A stretch of DNA of 64,000 nucleotides, taken from the NCBI RefSeq assembly GCF_900109725.1, contig NZ_FOBC01000004.1:171764-235763 (forward strand), in the 5' to 3' direction. Below the pieces are notes generated by a model that was given only the letters and a program-made list of their open reading frames with translations, did not search any database and was not told where the DNA came from. Source of the stretch: Halomonas daqiaonensis. Its GTDB lineage: Bacteria > Pseudomonadota > Gammaproteobacteria > Pseudomonadales > Halomonadaceae. Shown here in pieces: positions 36,154 through 49,051 of the stretch. Both the position numbers and the translations under genes were made by a program. Numbering within the stretch: position 1 is the stretch's first letter; every line of letters begins with the position of its first letter.

Positions 36154-38145
36154 TCAGTCCATCAGGGCAGTTGCCTCGGCGACCACGTTGTCTACCGTGA
36201 AGCCGAAGTGCTTGAACAGGTCGCCAGCCGGGGCGGATTCGCCGAAGGTGGTCATGCCGATGATGGCGCCGTTCAACCCTACGTACTTGTACCAGACGTC
36301 GGGATGACCGGCCTCGACGGCCAGGCGTGCAGTCACCGCAGAGGGCAGCACCTGCTCGCGGTACTCGGCGTCCTGACGGTCGAAGAGGTCGGTGGAGGGC
36401 ATGGAGACCACGCGCACTGAGCGCCCCTGTTCCTCGAGCCGGGCCGCAGCGTCCATGGCCAGGCCGACCTCGGAGCCGGTGGCAATCAGGATCAGCTCCG
36501 GGGTGCCTTTGCCGTTCTTTAAAACGTAACCACCGCGCTGGATGTCGGCCAACTGTTGATTGCTGCGCGCCTGGTGCGGCAGGCCCTGGCGGGAGAAAAC
36601 CAGTGCAGTCGGGCCGGAGCGGCGCTTTATGGCGGCGTCCCAGGCGACGGAGGTTTCTACGCTGTCGCAGGGGCGCCAGGTGGCGAGGTTGGGCGTGGAG
36701 CGCAGGGTAGTCAACTGCTCGATGGGCTGGTGGGTGGGGCCGTCCTCGCCCAGGCCGATGGAGTCGTGGGTGAAGACGTAGATAACCTGCTTGCCCATCA
36801 GCGATGCCATGCGCACGCTGTTGCGCATGTACTCCATGAAGATCAGGAAGGTCGCACCGTAAGGCACGAAGCCGCCGTGTAGCACAATGCCATTCATGAT
36901 GGCGCCCATGCCGAACTCGCGCACGCCGTAGTGCAGATAGTTGCCCCCCGGCTCGTCGGGAGTGATCGCCTGGGCGCCCTTCCAGAAGGTCAGGTTGGAA
37001 GGGGCCAGATCGGCACTGCCGCCGAGCAGTTCGGGCATCTGGGGGCCGAGCTCGTCGAGGCAGGCCAGGGAGGCCTTGCGGCTGGCCACGCTGTCACCCC
37101 TGGCCTGGGCGGCCTCGACCATCGCCTCGCTGGTGATGCTGGTCGGCAGGTCACCCTTGATACGGCGCTGGAATTCCCGAGCCAGCTCCGGAAAGGCCTC
37201 GGCATAGCGTGCGAAGCGCTCCTGCCAGGCGTCCTGGCGGGCCTGACCGGTCTCGGCGGCGTCCCAGCCCTGGTAGATGTCCTCGGGCACATGGAAGGGG
37301 GCATGCGGCCAGTCGAGCTGGCGACGCGCGGCGGCGACCTCGTCCTCGCCGAGCGCAGCGCCGTGGCACTCCTCCTTGCCCTGCTTGTTGGGGGCGCCGA
37401 AGCCGATGATGGTCTTGCAGATGATCAGGCTGGGGCGGTCTTCCTGCTGATGGGCCAGCTCGATGGCTGCCTTGACCTCTTCGGGCTGGTGGCCGTCGAC
37501 GTTGGGCACCACGTGCCAGCCATAGGCTTCGAAGCGCTTGGCGGTATCGTCGGTGAACCAGCCCTCGACCTCACCGTCGATGGAGATGCCGTTGTCGTCG
37601 TAGAAGGTGATCAACTTGCCGAGCTGCTGGGTACCGGCCAGCGAACCGACCTCATGAGAGATGCCTTCCATCAGGCAGCCGTCGCCGACGAAACAATAGG
37701 TATGGTGGTCGACGATGGTGTGGCCGGGGCGATTGAACTGGGCCGCCAGGGTGCGTTCGGCCAGGGCCATGCCCACGGCGTTGGCCAGGCCCTGGCCCAG
37801 CGGGCCGGTGGTGGTCTCGATGCCCGGCGCATAGCCGAACTCGGGGTGGCCGGCGGTCTTCGAATGCAGCTGGCGGAAGTTCTGCAACTCCTCGAGGCTG
37901 AGCTCGTAACCGGTGAGGTGCAGCAGCGAGTAGAGCAGCATGGAGCCGTGGCCGTTGGAGAGCACGAAGCGGTCGCGATCGGGCCAGTGCGGGTCGGCCG
38001 GGTTGTGGACGAGGTAGTCGTTCCACAGCACCTCGGCGATATCGGCCATGCCCATGGGCGCGCCGGGGTGGCCGGAGTTGGCCTTCTGGACGGCATCCAT
38101 GGACAGGGCGCGTATGGCATTGGCCAGTTCGAAACGGGACGGCAT
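36154..38145 (-). CDS. tkt: Transketolase
   Basis: 663 aa from the ATG at 38145 (GAGGAG upstream), the standard length. TPP domain: [50 protein letters not shown]. Pyrimidine domain: [31 protein letters not shown]-terminal domain: [27 protein letters not shown]. It transfers two-carbon units in the pentose phosphate pathway. It is divergent from metK, as in pseudomonads, but here separated from epd-pgk-fba by 3.5 kb. Confidence 0.97.
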   Translation of the reverse strand: MPSRFELANAIRALSMDAVQKANSGHPGAPMGMADIAEVLWNDYLVHNPADPHWPDRDRFVLSNGHGSMLLYSLLHLTGYELSLEELQNFRQLHSKTAGHPEFGYAPGIETTTGPLGQGLANAVGMALAERTLAAQFNRPGHTIVDHHTYCFVGDGCLMEGISHEVGSLAGTQQLGKLITFYDDNGISIDGEVEGWFTDDTAKRFEAYGWHVVPNVDGHQPEEVKAAIELAHQQEDRPSLIICKTIIGFGAPNKQGKEECHGAALGEDEVAAARRQLDWPHAPFHVPEDIYQGWDAAETGQARQDAWQERFARYAEAFPELAREFQRRIKGDLPTSITSEAMVEAAQARGDSVASRKASLACLDELGPQMPELLGGSADLAPSNLTFWKGAQAITPDEPGGNYLHYGVREFGMGAIMNGIVLHGGFVPYGATFLIFMEYMRNSVRMASLMGKQVIYVFTHDSIGLGEDGPTHQPIEQLTTLRSTPNLATWRPCDSVETSVAWDAAIKRRSGPTALVFSRQGLPHQARSNQQLADIQRGGYVLKNGKGTPELILIATGSEVGLAMDAAARLEEQGRSVRVVSMPSTDLFDRQDAEYREQVLPSAVTARLAVEAGHPDVWYKYVGLNGAIIGMTTFGESAPAGDLFKHFGFTVDNVVAEATALMD

Positions 38146-38377
38146 GGTGTGCTCCTCGCCTGCGGCGGAAAGTAGGCAACGACACGGACGGACCAAGGGA
38201 GACATGGCCGGACGTGACTTCTGGCTGGATGACGCCGCGGGACGGGCGGCGTGGTCGAATTCGGGCGGCTATTGTGGCCGACTTGCCGCCCTGCATCAAA
38301 TCGTGGATGCCCGGGGGAGCCGCAGCGTGTAGACTTCGCGACTGCCTATTGCTGATATAAAGAGGGCCGAGGACGCC

Positions 38378-39598
38378 ATGAGCGAATACTCTCTGTTCAC
38401 CTCCGAGTCCGTGTCCGAAGGGCATCCGGACAAGATTGCCGACCAGATATCCGATGCGGTGCTCGACGCCATCATCGCCCGTGACAAGCAGGCGCGCGTC
38501 GCCTGCGAGACCCTGGTCAAGACCGGCGTGGCCATTGTCGCCGGCGAGATCACCACCTCGGCCTGGGTCGATCTCGAGGCGCTGGTACGCGAGGTGATCA
38601 CGGGGATCGGCTACACCTCCTCGGACGTCGGCTTCGATGGCGAGACCTGTGGCGTCCTCAACTTGATCGGCAAGCAGAGCGTGGATATCGCCCAGGGTGT
38701 CGATCGCAGCAAGCCCGAGGACCAGGGCGCCGGCGACCAGGGCCTGATGTTCGGCTACGCCACCAACGAGACCGACTCCTACATGCCGGCGCCGATCCAC
38801 TACGCGCACCGGCTGGTGGAGCGCCAGGCCGAGCTGCGCAAGCACGGCCTGCTGCCCTGGCTGCGCCCCGACGCCAAGAGCCAGATCACCTTCCGCTATG
38901 ATGAACACGGCAAGCCCTGCGCCGTGGATGCCCTCGTCTTCTCCACCCAGCACGATCCGGAGATCGACCAGGAGGAGCTGCGCAGGGTGGTCCGCAGCGA
39001 GATCATCGAGCAGGTGATACCCGCCGAGTGGCTCACCGCAACCACCAAGTACCACATCAATCCCACCGGCAAGTTCGTGATCGGCGGCCCGGTGGGCGAC
39101 TGCGGCCTGACCGGGCGCAAGATCATCGTCGATACATACGGTGGCACGGCTCGCCATGGTGGCGGCGCCTTCTCCGGCAAGGATCCCTCCAAGGTCGATC
39201 GCAGCGCCGCCTATGCCGGCCGCTACGTGGCCAAGAACCTAGTTGCCGCCGGCCTGGCCGACAAGTGCGAGATCCAGGTCTCCTACGCCATCGGCGTGGC
39301 CGAGCCTACCTCGGTCTCCGTCAACACCTTCGGTACCGGCCGAGTGGACGACGCGCGCATCATCGCGCTGGTGCGCGAACACTTCGACCTGCGGCCCAAC
39401 GCCATCACCCGCATGCTCGACCTGCTGCATCCGATGTATCAACTGACCGCGGCCTATGGCCACTTCGGCCGTGAGCCCTTCGAGCACTCCTATACCTGGA
39501 CCGACACCCAGGGCGAGAAACAAACCGAGACCTTCACGGCCTTCCCCTGGGAGAAGACCGACCGCGCCCAGGTCCTTCGTCAAGCCGCCGGTTTGTAG
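38378..39598 (+). CDS. metK: S-adenosylmethionine synthase (methionine adenosyltransferase)
   Basis: 406 aa; normal is about 385-405. GAGGAC precedes the ATG. Signatures: [61 protein letters not shown]. It makes SAM from methionine and ATP. In the 230-base region shared with tkt I see no SAM riboswitch; a TATAAA at ~38356 could be a -10. The terminator at 39619 ends the unit. Confidence 0.97.
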   Translation: MSEYSLFTSESVSEGHPDKIADQISDAVLDAIIARDKQARVACETLVKTGVAIVAGEITTSAWVDLEALVREVITGIGYTSSDVGFDGETCGVLNLIGKQSVDIAQGVDRSKPEDQGAGDQGLMFGYATNETDSYMPAPIHYAHRLVERQAELRKHGLLPWLRPDAKSQITFRYDEHGKPCAVDALVFSTQHDPEIDQEELRRVVRSEIIEQVIPAEWLTATTKYHINPTGKFVIGGPVGDCGLTGRKIIVDTYGGTARHGGGAFSGKDPSKVDRSAAYAGRYVAKNLVAAGLADKCEIQVSYAIGVAEPTSVSVNTFGTGRVDDARIIALVREHFDLRPNAITRMLDLLHPMYQLTAAYGHFGREPFEHSYTWTDTQGEKQTETFTAFPWEKTDRAQVLRQAAGL

Positions 39599-39618
39599 GA
39601 TATCGCCTACAGGCAATG

Positions 39619-41419
<1,801 letters not shown>

Positions 41420-41453
41420 GTGGGGGCTTCATCCTCCATAGTCAATTATGCTT

Positions 41454-41505
41454 CAGGGGAGCGCTGACGTTTTGCGTACCCTGGGTTTTCCGTATCATGG
41501 GCGCC
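41454..41505 (+). promoter_or_regulatory. Possible SAH riboswitch-like element upstream of ahcY
   Basis: The leader has P1 CAGGG/CCCTG (41454-41458 with 41479-41483) enclosing GAGCGCTG at 41459, the same octamer as in the Ralstonia SAH aptamer as I recall it, a small hairpin ACG-TTTTG-CGT, and a downstream GCGCC (41501) able to form a 4-bp pseudoknot with GCGC at 41461. The next conserved bases (GCRRC) are not matched. A competing reading is a promoter with -10 TATCAT at ~41493, which would exclude the aptamer. Confidence 0.3.
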
Positions 41506-41559
41506 ATCTACCCTACATTTTTCGTACCTTCAATTCCTTGCACTTCAGAGAGGCAGAAC

Positions 41560-42969
<1,410 letters not shown>

Positions 42970-43093
42970 TGCTTCCAGGCTTACAGCAACGAGGAGTGCC
43001 GGGGGCAGGTCGCAGAGGAGGTCCTATGCCAAGGATGGCATCGGTAGCGTACATGGAAGTATTCACAGCGCCTCCTCGCAGGCCTGCTCCCGG

Positions 43094-43121
43094 AAAAAGC
43101 TTCGAGCGAGAACTCTTTTTT
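43094..43121. terminator. Candidate bidirectional terminator between ahcY and the AEC transporter
   Basis: An imperfect hairpin, AAAAAG...CTTTTTT with an inner TTC/GAA stem, lies in the convergent gap (42970-43129), with A- and T-runs on its two sides. Confidence 0.45.
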
Positions 43122-43129
43122 CGCACAGT

Positions 43130-44065
43130 TTAGAGTCCTACAGCCCGCATCATCAGCGTCAGGTAGAGCGGAATCAGCAGCGGGGCGGCCAGGGTGGTGA
43201 TCAGCACCGCCAGGGCGCCCTTCTCCGGGGCGATGCCGAGTTCCATGGCCACCACCACCACGTTGGCGGCCATGGGCACTACCCCGATCAGCAGCAGCGC
43301 CAGGGCCAACTCCCCCGACAACGGGAACACGGCCTGCAGGCCCAGCACCGCGGCCAGCGACAGCAGCGGCCAGAGGCCATAGCGGATCGCCACGCAGGCG
43401 CCGATGAAACGCAGGTCGAACTCCCTCACGCTGACCCGCCCCAGGGTCATGCCGATGATCATCATGCCGAGCAGGGTGTAGGTCGCCGGGAAGGCGGCCA
43501 TGCCCCGCATTACCGCGTCCGGCACCTGGAGGCCGAGGCCACTCACCAGCAGGGCGGCGAGGAAGGCGTAGACCAGCGGCAGCCGGGCGATCTTGACCAG
43601 GCTCTGGTGCACCGAGAACTGTCCCCGGGCGCTGAGGTAGAAGCCCACCGTGAACTCGTAGAGGGTCACCCCCAGCACGCAAAAGAGATACAGCGTTACC
43701 CCCTGGGGCGGCAGCAGCACCAGGGCCACCGGTAGGCCGAAGTAGCCGGTATTGCCGGTGCCCGAGGAGAAGGCCAGCAGGGCGCTTTCATGAGGGGCGA
43801 AGCCGTGCTTCGCCAGCCGATGGACGATCACCGCGATCAGGCTGGCCACCGCGAACAGCGCGGCGGTCAGCAGCAGGTATGCCGGCGTCGGGCCTCCCTG
43901 AATCAGGCCGCGAAAGAAGGTCAGCGGAGCGACCAGGTAGATCAGCAGGGTGGCTACGGGGCGCGGGTCCACCGCCAGCCGGCGGGCGGCCAGCCAGCCC
44001 AGGCCGATATAGGCGAGCAGGGTCCAGAGGGGGCCCATCAGGGTGCCGGGATCGATGGTGGTCAT
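43130..44065 (-). CDS. AEC family transporter (auxin efflux carrier/malonate permease type)
   Basis: 311 aa from the ATG at 44065 with GGAAGGAC upstream. About 10 predicted helices in two five-helix halves; family features are SSGTGNTGYFGLPVAL in helix 4 region (N-x-G-x-x-G crossover) and GVVPMAANVVVVAMELG in the second half. It is predicted to move organic acids or amino acid-like anions. It lies on the opposite strand between ahcY and metF, which are usually neighbours. Confidence 0.88.
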   Translation of the reverse strand: MTTIDPGTLMGPLWTLLAYIGLGWLAARRLAVDPRPVATLLIYLVAPLTFFRGLIQGGPTPAYLLLTAALFAVASLIAVIVHRLAKHGFAPHESALLAFSSGTGNTGYFGLPVALVLLPPQGVTLYLFCVLGVTLYEFTVGFYLSARGQFSVHQSLVKIARLPLVYAFLAALLVSGLGLQVPDAVMRGMAAFPATYTLLGMMIIGMTLGRVSVREFDLRFIGACVAIRYGLWPLLSLAAVLGLQAVFPLSGELALALLLIGVVPMAANVVVVAMELGIAPEKGALAVLITTLAAPLLIPLYLTLMMRAVGL

Positions 44066-44203
44066 GTCCTTCCCTGGGTAGTCAGTCTTGGCGCCGCCGC
44101 TGCATGAACAGGATTGATGCAGCATCGCGTATCTTTCATTGGTCTGCGGCCAGACCAGCCGTCAGAATAACCGCAATATGCACCATTTTCATGAGGTAAG
44201 CCG

Positions 44204-45052
44204 ATGAGCACGCAGGAACACCCGCTGGGGATCAGCTTCGAGTTCTTCCCGCCCAACACCGATGCGGGGCGGGAGAGGCTGGTCGGCGTTCGTGACGCCC
44301 TGGCCAGCCGCGCACCACGCTTTTTCTCGGTCACCTTCGGTGCCGGCGGCTCCACCCAGGATCGTACCCTGAACACCGTGCGGATGGTGCGCGAGTCCGG
44401 TTTCACCACCACGCCGCATCTTTCCTGCATCGGCAGCGACAAGGGCGCGCTGCGCGAGCTGCTAGCGCGCTACCGGGAGGATGGTATCGAGAGCCTGGTG
44501 GCCTTGCGTGGTGACATGCCTTCCGGCATGGGCGGGGGCGGTATCGGCCAGTTGCGCTACGCCAACGAGCTGGTCGAATTCATTCGCGAGGAGACCGGTG
44601 ACCATTTCGAGATCGCCGTGGCGGCCTACCCGGAGTCCCATCCCCAGGCGGCGAACCTCGAACAGGACCTGACGAACTTCGCCCGCAAGATGAAAGCCGG
44701 CGCCGACATTGCCATCACCCAGTACTTTTTCAGTGCCGAGTCCTACTTCCACTTCGTCGAACGGGCGCGTGCCCTGGGCGTTGAGGCGCCTATCGTGCCC
44801 GGTATCATGCCGATCACCAACTACACCAAGCTGGCGCGCTTCTCGGATGCCTGCGGTGCCGAGATCCCTCGCTGGATCCGCAAGCAGCTCGAGAGCTATG
44901 GCGACGACAGCGAGGCCATCGGCGCCTTCGGCGAGGAGCTCGTGACACGGCTCTGCCAGCGGTTGCTCGACGGCGGCGCCCCGGGCCTGCACTTCTACAC
45001 GCTCAACCAGGCGAAGCCGGTGCTGCGGATCCTCGACAATATCACCGGTTGA
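44204..45052 (+). CDS. metF: 5,10-methylenetetrahydrofolate reductase
   Basis: 282 aa, normal for bacterial MetF. FAD/folate barrel: SFEFFPPNTDAGRERL (catalytic Glu), FFSVTFGAGGST, LSCIGSD, LVALRGDMP, ITQYFFSAESYFHF, PGIMPITNY. It reduces methylene-THF to methyl-THF for methionine synthesis, completing the SAM-cycle group with metK and ahcY. AGGTAAG precedes the ATG. A strong terminator follows at 45064. Confidence 0.96.
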   Translation: MSTQEHPLGISFEFFPPNTDAGRERLVGVRDALASRAPRFFSVTFGAGGSTQDRTLNTVRMVRESGFTTTPHLSCIGSDKGALRELLARYREDGIESLVALRGDMPSGMGGGGIGQLRYANELVEFIREETGDHFEIAVAAYPESHPQAANLEQDLTNFARKMKAGADIAITQYFFSAESYFHFVERARALGVEAPIVPGIMPITNYTKLARFSDACGAEIPRWIRKQLESYGDDSEAIGAFGEELVTRLCQRLLDGGAPGLHFYTLNQAKPVLRILDNITG

Positions 45053-45063
45053 CGCGGCACTTT

Positions 45064-45112
45064 CCTGGAACGCAACGGGCCCCGTCAATGGCGGGGCCCG
45101 TTGCGTTCCAGG
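45064..45112. terminator. Bidirectional terminator between metF and the TRAP permease
   Basis: A perfect 21-bp stem with a 7-base loop between convergent genes ending at 45052 (+) and 45125 (-). Confidence 0.88.
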
Positions 45113-45124
45113 GGAGGCTCTTGC

Positions 45125-47311
45125 TCAGCCGGAGGCAACGGCCTTATCCCCGCCGTCGGAGCGGCCGCGTTGCATCATGAACATCAACACGCCGACGGCC
45201 AGGCCGGCGATGTCGGAGTAGATGCCGCCATAGATCATGCAAACCGCCCCGACCAGCATCAGCAGGCGCTGCCAGGCCTTCACCGGCCCGAAGAACCAGG
45301 CCTGGACGGTGGCCGCCAGCAGCACGATGCCCAGGGTGGCGGTCAGGCCCACACGCAGGATCTGCATCCAGCTGCCCTCCATCAGCATGGCCGGGCTGTA
45401 GAAGAACATGAAGGGCACGATGAAGGCCGCCAGGCCGATCTTGAACGAGGCCACCGATGTCCCCATGGCGTTGTCGCCGGAGATCCCCGCTGCTGCATAG
45501 GAGGCCAGCGCCACGGGCGGGGTGATCGCCGAGACCACCGCGAAGTAGAACACGAAGAAGTGCGCCACCAGCGGCTGGATGCCGATGTTGATCAGGCCCG
45601 GCGCGACCACCGAGGCGGCCACCGCGTAGGCGGCGGTCGTCGGCATGCCCATGCCGAGCAGAATCGAGATGCACATGGCGAAGAACAGCGCCAGCAGCTG
45701 GCTGACGCCGGCCAGGCCGAGCAGCAGCGAGGAGAAGCGCGCACCGACCCCGGTCAGCGAGATCACCCCCACGATCAGGCCGGCACAGGCGCACACGGCG
45801 ATGATCTGGATGGCCATGGTGCCGGCCAGTTGCAGGGCCCTGAGGATCGCGGCGATGCCCATCTTGTTGGGCGAGAACCAGCTCACCACGGCCGCCGAGG
45901 CGGTGGCCAGAGTGCCGGCACGGATTACCGAATAACCCATGAACAGTGCGGCGATGAGGATGATGATCGGCGCGAACAGATAGACCTGCTTGACCAGCTT
46001 CGAGAACAGCGGGATCTCATCCTTGCGCATGCCGCGCATGCCCTTGCGGGCCGCCTCGAAATCGACCATGCAGTAGATCGAGAGGAAGTAGAGGATGGCG
46101 GGAATCAACGCCGCCACGGCGATCTCCGTGTAGGGAATGCCGGTGATCTCGGCCATGATGAAGGCGCCCGCGCCCATGATCGGCGGCATGATCTGCCCGC
46201 CGGTGGAGGCGGCGGCTTCGATGGCGCCGGCGCTGCGCCCCGGGTAGCCCACCTTCATCATCAGCGGGATGGTCAGCGAGCCGGTGGAGACCACGTTGCC
46301 GGCGCTGGTGCCGTTGATCATGCCCATCAGGCCGGAGGCGAAGATCGATACCTTGGCGGGGCCGCCCCGGGCCCGGCCGGCCGCGGCGAAGGCGAAGTTG
46401 ACGAAGTAGTCGCCCACCTTCGAGGCCTGCAGGAAGGCGGCGAAGATGATGAACAGGATGATATAGGTCGACGAGACCGCGGTGGTCGGCCCGAGGATGC
46501 CAGCGTCGGTGTAGACCTGACTGAAGAAGCGGCCCACCGAGAGCCCAGGATAGCCGAGGAAGCCCGGCAGGAAGGGACCGGCGAAGACGTAGATCAGGAA
46601 AATGGCGGAAATCACCACCAGCGCCAGGCCGGCGACGCGACGGGTCAGCTCGAGAATCAGCAGCGAGCCGGCGATGGCCGCGTAGGAGATGCCCATGGGC
46701 GCGAAGGAGGTGCCGGTGGAGGCGCGCAGCGGGCTGTTGAACATCACCAGCAGGTAGCCGGCCACTGCCATAGCGCAGACCATCAGCACCAGGTCGGCCG
46801 GCGAGATGCGATCGCGGAACTGGCGATAGCTCCAGGAGAGCAGGATGCCGGCCATGGTGGCCAGGATTAGCGGATAGCCGAAGTGCCAGGCCTCGATCGC
46901 CGGATCGATGCGCATGGTGTCACCGCTCATTGCCTGGTACATCATTACCACCCGCACCAGGGCATAGAGGGCAGGGACCAGCATGGCGTAGCTCACCCAG
47001 GAGAGCCAGGCGGGGGAGCGGTGCTGGTCCTCGTCCGCGAAGCGGGTGCCGGCATAGAGGCCGTAGCCGAGAATCAGTGCACCGGCGATGTGCACGATGC
47101 GAAACGACCAGGTCTCCAGCGGATAGACGTTCAGCGAGACCAGGTGAAACAAGGAGTAGGCGATGGCCAGGGCACCGAAGAGCAGCCACTGCCAGCCGGT
47201 GTAGAGCCGCCGGTTGGACTCGATGGCGGCCTCGTCGACGCCCTCGGCGTTGACGGTCTCGACGACGTCTTCGACTGACGCCTCGTCACGGGATTCGGGG
47301 GTATTGGACAT
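45125..47311 (-). CDS. TRAP transporter permease, fused 4TM/12TM subunits (TAXI type)
   Basis: 728 aa from the ATG at 47311; the longer frame to 47359 has no membrane or ribosome feature. About 16 or more hydrophobic helices: an N-terminal DctQ-like four-helix part (~40-200) fused to a DctM-like part with GLMGMINGTSAGNVVSTGS, the AASTGGQIMPPIMGAGAF motif and GMGMPTTAAYAVA. The fusion is typical of TRAP systems that use TAXI binding proteins. Uptake is driven by Na+ or H+. It follows the TAXI gene by ~90 bases in one operon. Confidence 0.93.
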   Translation of the reverse strand: MSNTPESRDEASVEDVVETVNAEGVDEAAIESNRRLYTGWQWLLFGALAIAYSLFHLVSLNVYPLETWSFRIVHIAGALILGYGLYAGTRFADEDQHRSPAWLSWVSYAMLVPALYALVRVVMMYQAMSGDTMRIDPAIEAWHFGYPLILATMAGILLSWSYRQFRDRISPADLVLMVCAMAVAGYLLVMFNSPLRASTGTSFAPMGISYAAIAGSLLILELTRRVAGLALVVISAIFLIYVFAGPFLPGFLGYPGLSVGRFFSQVYTDAGILGPTTAVSSTYIILFIIFAAFLQASKVGDYFVNFAFAAAGRARGGPAKVSIFASGLMGMINGTSAGNVVSTGSLTIPLMMKVGYPGRSAGAIEAAASTGGQIMPPIMGAGAFIMAEITGIPYTEIAVAALIPAILYFLSIYCMVDFEAARKGMRGMRKDEIPLFSKLVKQVYLFAPIIILIAALFMGYSVIRAGTLATASAAVVSWFSPNKMGIAAILRALQLAGTMAIQIIAVCACAGLIVGVISLTGVGARFSSLLLGLAGVSQLLALFFAMCISILLGMGMPTTAAYAVAASVVAPGLINIGIQPLVAHFFVFYFAVVSAITPPVALASYAAAGISGDNAMGTSVASFKIGLAAFIVPFMFFYSPAMLMEGSWMQILRVGLTATLGIVLLAATVQAWFFGPVKAWQRLLMLVGAVCMIYGGIYSDIAGLAVGVLMFMMQRGRSDGGDKAVASG

Positions 47312-47404
47312 GGGGAGACCCTTCGGGGTTGACGGAGGAGCACATGATTTGCCCCGCACCGCCCTTTCGTGGCGCGGTGCGGGGCAGCCGATCAGGTCAA
47401 CGGA

Positions 47405-48403
47405 TTACAGCTTCAGATCTTCCGGGATCTCGTAACCGTTCTCCTCGTACCAGCGCACGGCACCCGGGTGGAAGGGCAGTACGGTGTTGTACTTGATGTT
47501 CTCCGGGATGCTGGTCGCCGCGCTGCGGTGGACGTCGCGCATGCGGTCGTTGTTCTCCAGGCTTAGCTTGGTGACCTCGTAGATGAAGTCCTCAGACAGG
47601 TCGCAGCCGGCGATGGTGAAGTTCCACATGGAGACGGCACGGGCATCCTCCTCGAGGGTCTCGTAGGTGCTGGCCGGAATCTGGAACTCGGAGACCGGGA
47701 AGTTCTCGAGCACCGTCTGCTGCTCCTCCTCGGTGAACTCGATGATGTTGACGTCGGTCTGCACCTCGAGCTGGCTGACGGCAGGAATCGGGATCCCGGC
47801 GGCGAAGGCGATGACGTCGATCAGGCCGTCCTGCAGCTGGCCGCCAAGGTCAGACCAGCCACCGTTGCGGCGGTCGAAGTTCACGCCCAGGGTCTCCAGC
47901 ATGGCCGGGAAGTAGGTGTCGGAGGTGGAGGCCGCCGGGCCGAAACCGATGCGGGCGCCGTCCGGGATGTCGGAGATCGATTCGATGCCGCTGCCCTCCA
48001 ATGCCGTGATCGAGAAGGGCGTCTCGTACATCGGGAAGAGCGCACAGACGTTGTCCATGACCATGCCCGGAGCGAGGGGGCTCTCGCCGGCCAGGGCCTC
48101 GGCGGCCGGGCCCATGGTGGTCAGGCCCAGGGCGACGTCGCCACTGTGGACCAGTGCCATGTTCTGGGTCGGGCCGCCGGTGACCTCGCCGCCGCCAGAA
48201 ACACCCAACTCGTCGGCGATCAGGTTGGCCCAGCCAGAGCCGTACACGAAGTAGGTGCCGCCCTGGCTGGCGGTACCGACGGTGAAGCTGTCCGGCCAGT
48301 CGCTGCGGTCTGACTGGGCCGCAGCCGAGGCGGCGACCAGCAGGGTACCGGCCAAGGTGCCGGTCAGAGTGCCGGCGAGGATCCGAGAGGTTGCGTTGCG
48401 CAT
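47405..48403 (-). CDS. TAXI family TRAP transporter solute-binding protein
   Basis: 332 aa from the ATG at 48403 (AGGAG upstream). Signal peptide to about residue 29 (SAAAQ). TAXI features: FTVGTASQGGTYFVYGSGWANLI near the N-terminus, GGPTQNMALVHSGDVALGLTTMGPA, and YNTVLPFHPGAVRWYEENG at the C-terminus. Ligands known for TAXI proteins include glutamate and alpha-ketoacids/dicarboxylates; the ligand here is not known. First gene of the TRAP operon. Confidence 0.93.
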   Translation of the reverse strand: MRNATSRILAGTLTGTLAGTLLVAASAAAQSDRSDWPDSFTVGTASQGGTYFVYGSGWANLIADELGVSGGGEVTGGPTQNMALVHSGDVALGLTTMGPAAEALAGESPLAPGMVMDNVCALFPMYETPFSITALEGSGIESISDIPDGARIGFGPAASTSDTYFPAMLETLGVNFDRRNGGWSDLGGQLQDGLIDVIAFAAGIPIPAVSQLEVQTDVNIIEFTEEEQQTVLENFPVSEFQIPASTYETLEEDARAVSMWNFTIAGCDLSEDFIYEVTKLSLENNDRMRDVHRSAATSIPENIKYNTVLPFHPGAVRWYEENGYEIPEDLKL

Positions 48404-48543
48404 GGTGTGTCTCCTGTATGCGGTTGTGCTCTTGTTGAATGCCCGGGCCGTCGTACCCCCGGGACTGCATGCCCCCACCAGTATGGTCACCGTTTGCGGA
48501 ATCTACCGTGATCCAGCCCGGGGTGGCATCAACGCCCATACAA

Positions 48544-48559
48544 GGCAATGGCCATGCCC
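48544..48559 (-). promoter_or_regulatory. Candidate sigma-54 promoter of the TAXI-TRAP operon
   Basis: On the minus strand GGGCATGGCCATTGCC aligns with TGGCAC-N5-TTGCW: GG and GC are 10 bases apart and TTGC is exact. The start would be near 48533, ~130 bases before the TAXI ATG. Confidence 0.5.
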
Positions 48560-48596
48560 GTTCAATGGAATATATTTCATTTCATGTAGTTGCGAG

Positions 48597-48626
48597 ATCA
48601 TGCCTCGACCTTCGTCGAGGCATGAT
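48597..48626. promoter_or_regulatory. Perfect 13-bp palindrome upstream of the TRAP promoter
   Basis: ATCATGCCTCGAC, loop CTTC, then its exact complement. It is ~40 bases upstream of the candidate sigma-54 promoter, a plausible enhancer-binding site. Alternatively it is the terminator of the prlC-yheV operon (125 bases past the yheV stop), but no T-run follows on either strand. Confidence 0.5.
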
Positions 48627-48750
48627 TGGCTAGCTGGGGCCGGGATCCCGCACGGAGAAGAGGTTGCAGCGTGTGGATTTTCGCACAGGTTCTGGCGCCG
48701 CCAGGCGTCAGGCATTGAGATCAAGACGGCCGTTCCCTGGCCCATGTAAG

Positions 48751-48996
48751 TCAGTGCCCTTTCGGATCGAGGATCTTTACGGTCTGGACGTCGTTGCGGG
48801 TCTGCTCCTCGCGCTCGCGGTTGACCCGGGTCTCGAGCTCCGGCAGGGCTTCGTCCTCGATGGGCAGCTGCTCGAAGAAGTCACAGCTGACGCAGTCACG
48901 GTAGCGGATGCCGTTCTGTTCCCAGCTGCGAATGCGGTCCATCTCGGCGCAGCGCGGGCAGATGGCCCCGGCGATGAAGCGTTTCTGGACGGCCAT
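48751..48996 (-). CDS. yheV: YheV family putative zinc ribbon protein
   Basis: 81 aa from the ATG at 48996. MAVQKRFIAGAICPRC and DCVSCDFF form a CxxC...CxxC zinc ribbon; the C-terminus VKILDPKGH matches YheV (DUF2387) ends. It starts ~55 bases after the prlC stop on the same strand, so they are probably cotranscribed. Function unknown. Confidence 0.85.
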   Translation of the reverse strand: MAVQKRFIAGAICPRCAEMDRIRSWEQNGIRYRDCVSCDFFEQLPIEDEALPELETRVNREREEQTRNDVQTVKILDPKGH

Positions 48997-49051
48997 GGTG
49001 GCTCCTGAGGTGGCCCCGGCGGTGCCGCCGAGGCATGTGGATGTCATGGGC

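Larger units (their letters stand above)
48404..48750. other. Intergenic region between the TAXI-TRAP operon and yheV
   Basis: 347 bases with no credible gene. It holds a candidate sigma-54 promoter (48544-48559, minus strand), an AT-rich patch (48563-48586) and a perfect palindrome (48597-48626). The yheV operon also ends into it. Confidence 0.7.

Noticed and set aside
38146..38377. SAM riboswitch upstream of metK
   Set aside because: I could not build the conserved helices of any SAM riboswitch class in this 230-base region.
44179..44185. TGCACCA half site before metF as an NtrC box
   Set aside because: The second half (TGGTGCA) is absent at the required spacing.
45101..46870. A 589-codon open frame antisense to the TRAP permease
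   Set aside because: Its translation is His/Gly/Gln/Asp-rich without domains, the usual mirror image of a GC-rich membrane protein gene; the minus-strand TRAP permease is unmistakable.
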